From Astrocystis sublimbata (Eukaryota > Ascomycota > Sordariomycetes > Xylariales > Xylariaceae): a DNA stretch of 64,000 nucleotides. The position numbers were made by a program, and so were the translations under genes. The stretch is taken from positions 62,001 to 126,000 of the forward strand of contig JAJNNY010000018.1 in NCBI GenBank assembly GCA_022453515.1, written 5' to 3'. Below are positions 62,446-64,000 of this stretch, in pieces. Every line of letters begins with the position of its first letter. The stretch's first letter is position 1. The notes under the pieces were generated by a model. That model searched no databases. It worked only from the letters and a program-made list of their open reading frames with translations, and was not told where the DNA came from.

Positions 62446-64000
62446 TTACCCGCCCTTCCTATCCGCATCATTCTTTGGTGGTTGTTCACTTTGAGGGAAG
62501 TAGTCACTGCGCCCTTTGTCGTTCCCTCTTTTCCTTCCTCGAGACTTTTGCCACGCGTGATTCGCTGTGGGATTGTCGCTTTCACTCTTCACACCACGTA
62601 CGTGGCCGGTTTCCTTTGCCAATCCATTGATTCTAGGGCTCGGATGTGAGTAGCCTTCGACCTCGGCGGTTATAGAATCCGTTGCAGGTGTGGAGTGAAT
62701 TCGGCCAGACTCTCGTGCGACTTCATGCCGTTTTTGAGTTGCCTGAGCTATATAACTAGAACTGTCAGCTACAGATAGTTCTTTGCGAGTCAATTTGGGC
62801 GATGGGCTTTTCGTCTCATAAACGGGCGATAAGTGATGCAGGTCATCCACTCGTAAGCTATTCCCAGTGGCTTGGTCCAACTGCGCAATCAGTGGACTGG
62901 GCATCGATCGCGAACCCGCAACCCGCTGAAGATTGGCTGGCAATTTCCCTGTTGGGGCTGCGTGACTAACGACATGGAGAGCGCCCTTTGGATCCGCAGT
63001 CAGAGCATCGTTTGTGAAATGAGGCCCGAAATAGGGTGGAGTCAAGAGGCCAGAAGTGGGCTGGGGACCACAGGAACCATTTACGACTACAGGTCGTTCG
63101 GATAAGGGCGATTCGGGTCTCTGCGACGTGACAAACTTGTCTGGTACAGGGGCGGGACGTGGGGTGATGGGACTAGAATTCTGATGGATGTGGAGGGGAT
63201 TTTCATACCCAGTCAAATCAGGTGTAGCTATGGTCTCATTATGCCACGCTGACCTCGGCGAATTGTTGACAAATGGTCGAGTAGAACCATTGACAACTAG
63301 AGGCGCAGTTTCACGGGTCAAGGGCTTCACCGAAGGTACGGCTGCAGCAGGTGGTACTGCATTTCCACTGCCTGGGAGAGACGATGTATCTTGACCAGTA
63401 GGGGACGAGGATCGGGTCGTGGTCGACATGGTGTCAGGACCATGGTGCGTAAACTCATCAGACATGAGATAACGCTGATCGGGGCTTCCTGGATGTGGGC
63501 CTGCATCTCCAAAAGCTAGCAACCCGTCTGCCGTACCGCTTGCTCTCGGGGGGCTTGGTGGGTTGGTGTAGTAGCCACTACTCTTTCCGTCATCAGCTGA
63601 ATCGGCAACTGAACTATCACGCTCGTTGTCGTTGGCTTTATCAGGTACGTAGTTGGGGACATGAATGCCATGCATATGGTGAGTCGGAACACTCGTCAAG
63701 CCGTTTGGTACCTGACTCGCAACTCCCATGGGGATGCCGAAGTTTTGCAATGGCGGCAGTACGCCATTTATCGGCCTTGAAGCTGGCTGGGAATGAGACC
63801 TTATCGTACTCCCTGATGACCCATGGCCGGCTTCACTTGCCGCTGAAGATCGGTGAGAAGGACGTCCATAGTCTGTACCGGTCATGTTGGATGGCATGGA
63901 TGTGTAGGCGGCAAGCCCATAGTACGCATGTGCTTGTTGCATAGGAATTGGATAGTAATACATTTCTGGGCGCGTCTCGGGACGGATAGGAGCGCTCAGT
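62446..64000 (-). CDS. C-terminal part of a low-complexity protein, start beyond the right edge
   Basis: Frame open from the window edge (codons continue upstream of the ATG at 63963) to the stop at 62446, at least 517 residues. The sequence is Ser/Pro/Asn-rich and probably disordered. It has YYYPIPMQQAHAYYG near the visible start, a GYYTNPPSPPRAS segment and a basic end (WQKSRGRKRGNDKGRSDYFPQ) finishing NDADRKGG. The C-terminal pattern recalls the tails of fungal PAP/25A-associated nucleotidyltransferase proteins, but the catalytic part would lie outside the window, so this is only a suggestion. Treat as a partial gene. Confidence 0.6.
   Translation of the reverse strand, partial: LSAPIRPETRPEMYYYPIPMQQAHAYYGLAAYTSMPSNMTGTDYGRPSHRSSAASEAGHGSSGSTIRSHSQPASRPINGVLPPLQNFGIPMGVASQVPNGLTSVPTHHMHGIHVPNYVPDKANDNERDSSVADSADDGKSSGYYTNPPSPPRASGTADGLLAFGDAGPHPGSPDQRYLMSDEFTHHGPDTMSTTTRSSSPTGQDTSSLPGSGNAVPPAAAVPSVKPLTRETAPLVVNGSTRPFVNNSPRSAWHNETIATPDLTGYENPLHIHQNSSPITPRPAPVPDKFVTSQRPESPLSERPVVVNGSCGPQPTSGLLTPPYFGPHFTNDALTADPKGALHVVSHAAPTGKLPANLQRVAGSRSMPSPLIAQLDQATGNSLRVDDLHHLSPVYETKSPSPKLTRKELSVADSSSYIAQATQKRHEVARESGRIHSTPATDSITAEVEGYSHPSPRINGLAKETGHVRGVKSESDNPTANHAWQKSRGRKRGNDKGRSDYFPQSEQPPKNDADRKGG

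Overview
The window is nuclear DNA of a filamentous ascomycete (Pezizomycotina, most likely a sordariomycete). The evidence is short GT-AG introns of about 45-230 nt with CTGAC/CTAAC-like branch sites, a two-RRM Scw1-type protein, a Rap/Krev-type Ras GTPase, a Zn2Cys6 regulator, a LaeA-like methyltransferase, GGTACCTA-rich intergenic DNA, and a Fot1/pogo-type transposon whose decay looks like RIP (C-to-T in CpA). The species cannot be named from the sequence alone.

Layout: 1-2.7 kb holds a Krev/Rsr1-like GTPase (-). 2.7-11.2 kb is gene-poor with one possible small spliced gene at 7.7-8.2 kb (-). 11.3-12.8 kb is an Scw1-like RNA-binding protein (-). 12.8-20.8 kb has no recognisable gene. 20.8-22.1 kb is a membrane-anchored SGNH/PC-esterase-like protein (+). 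23.5-25.5 kb is an eleven-exon SAM methyltransferase (+), convergent with a 753-residue Zn2Cys6 transcription factor at 25.6-28.6 kb (-). 29.3-30.7 kb is a Ser/Pro/Thr-rich protein with a C-terminal membrane anchor (-). 32.8-35.6 kb is a 916-residue EGF-like/mucin-like single-pass membrane protein joined across a 49-nt intron (-). 41.6-42.7 kb is a NUDX14-like Nudix hydrolase (+), convergent with a TcdA-type tRNA t6A dehydratase at 42.8-44.5 kb (-). 46.1-47.0 kb is a secreted alpha-carbonic anhydrase (-). 50.7-51.7 kb is a saccharopine-dehydrogenase-like reductase (-).

52.3-58 kb is a decaying block. A PAQR/haemolysin-III-like gene (-) is complete except for a frameshift in exon 2. A multi-pass fungal membrane-protein gene (+) carries a CAA-to-TAA-type stop and is split by a 1,922-bp Fot1/pogo-like element with 24-bp terminal inverted repeats and a TA target duplication. 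Removing the element and one TA restores the reading frame exactly. The transposase itself is full of C-to-T-type lesions.

58.4-64 kb holds an acidic uncharacterised protein (-), a BTB-like protein (-) and the 3' part of a low-complexity protein gene that runs off the right edge (-).

No biosynthetic core enzyme, CRISPR array, rRNA or convincing tRNA was seen. The most informative signal is the 52-58 kb block, where transposon insertion, RIP-like mutation and loss of two neighbouring membrane-protein genes are all visible in one haplotype.
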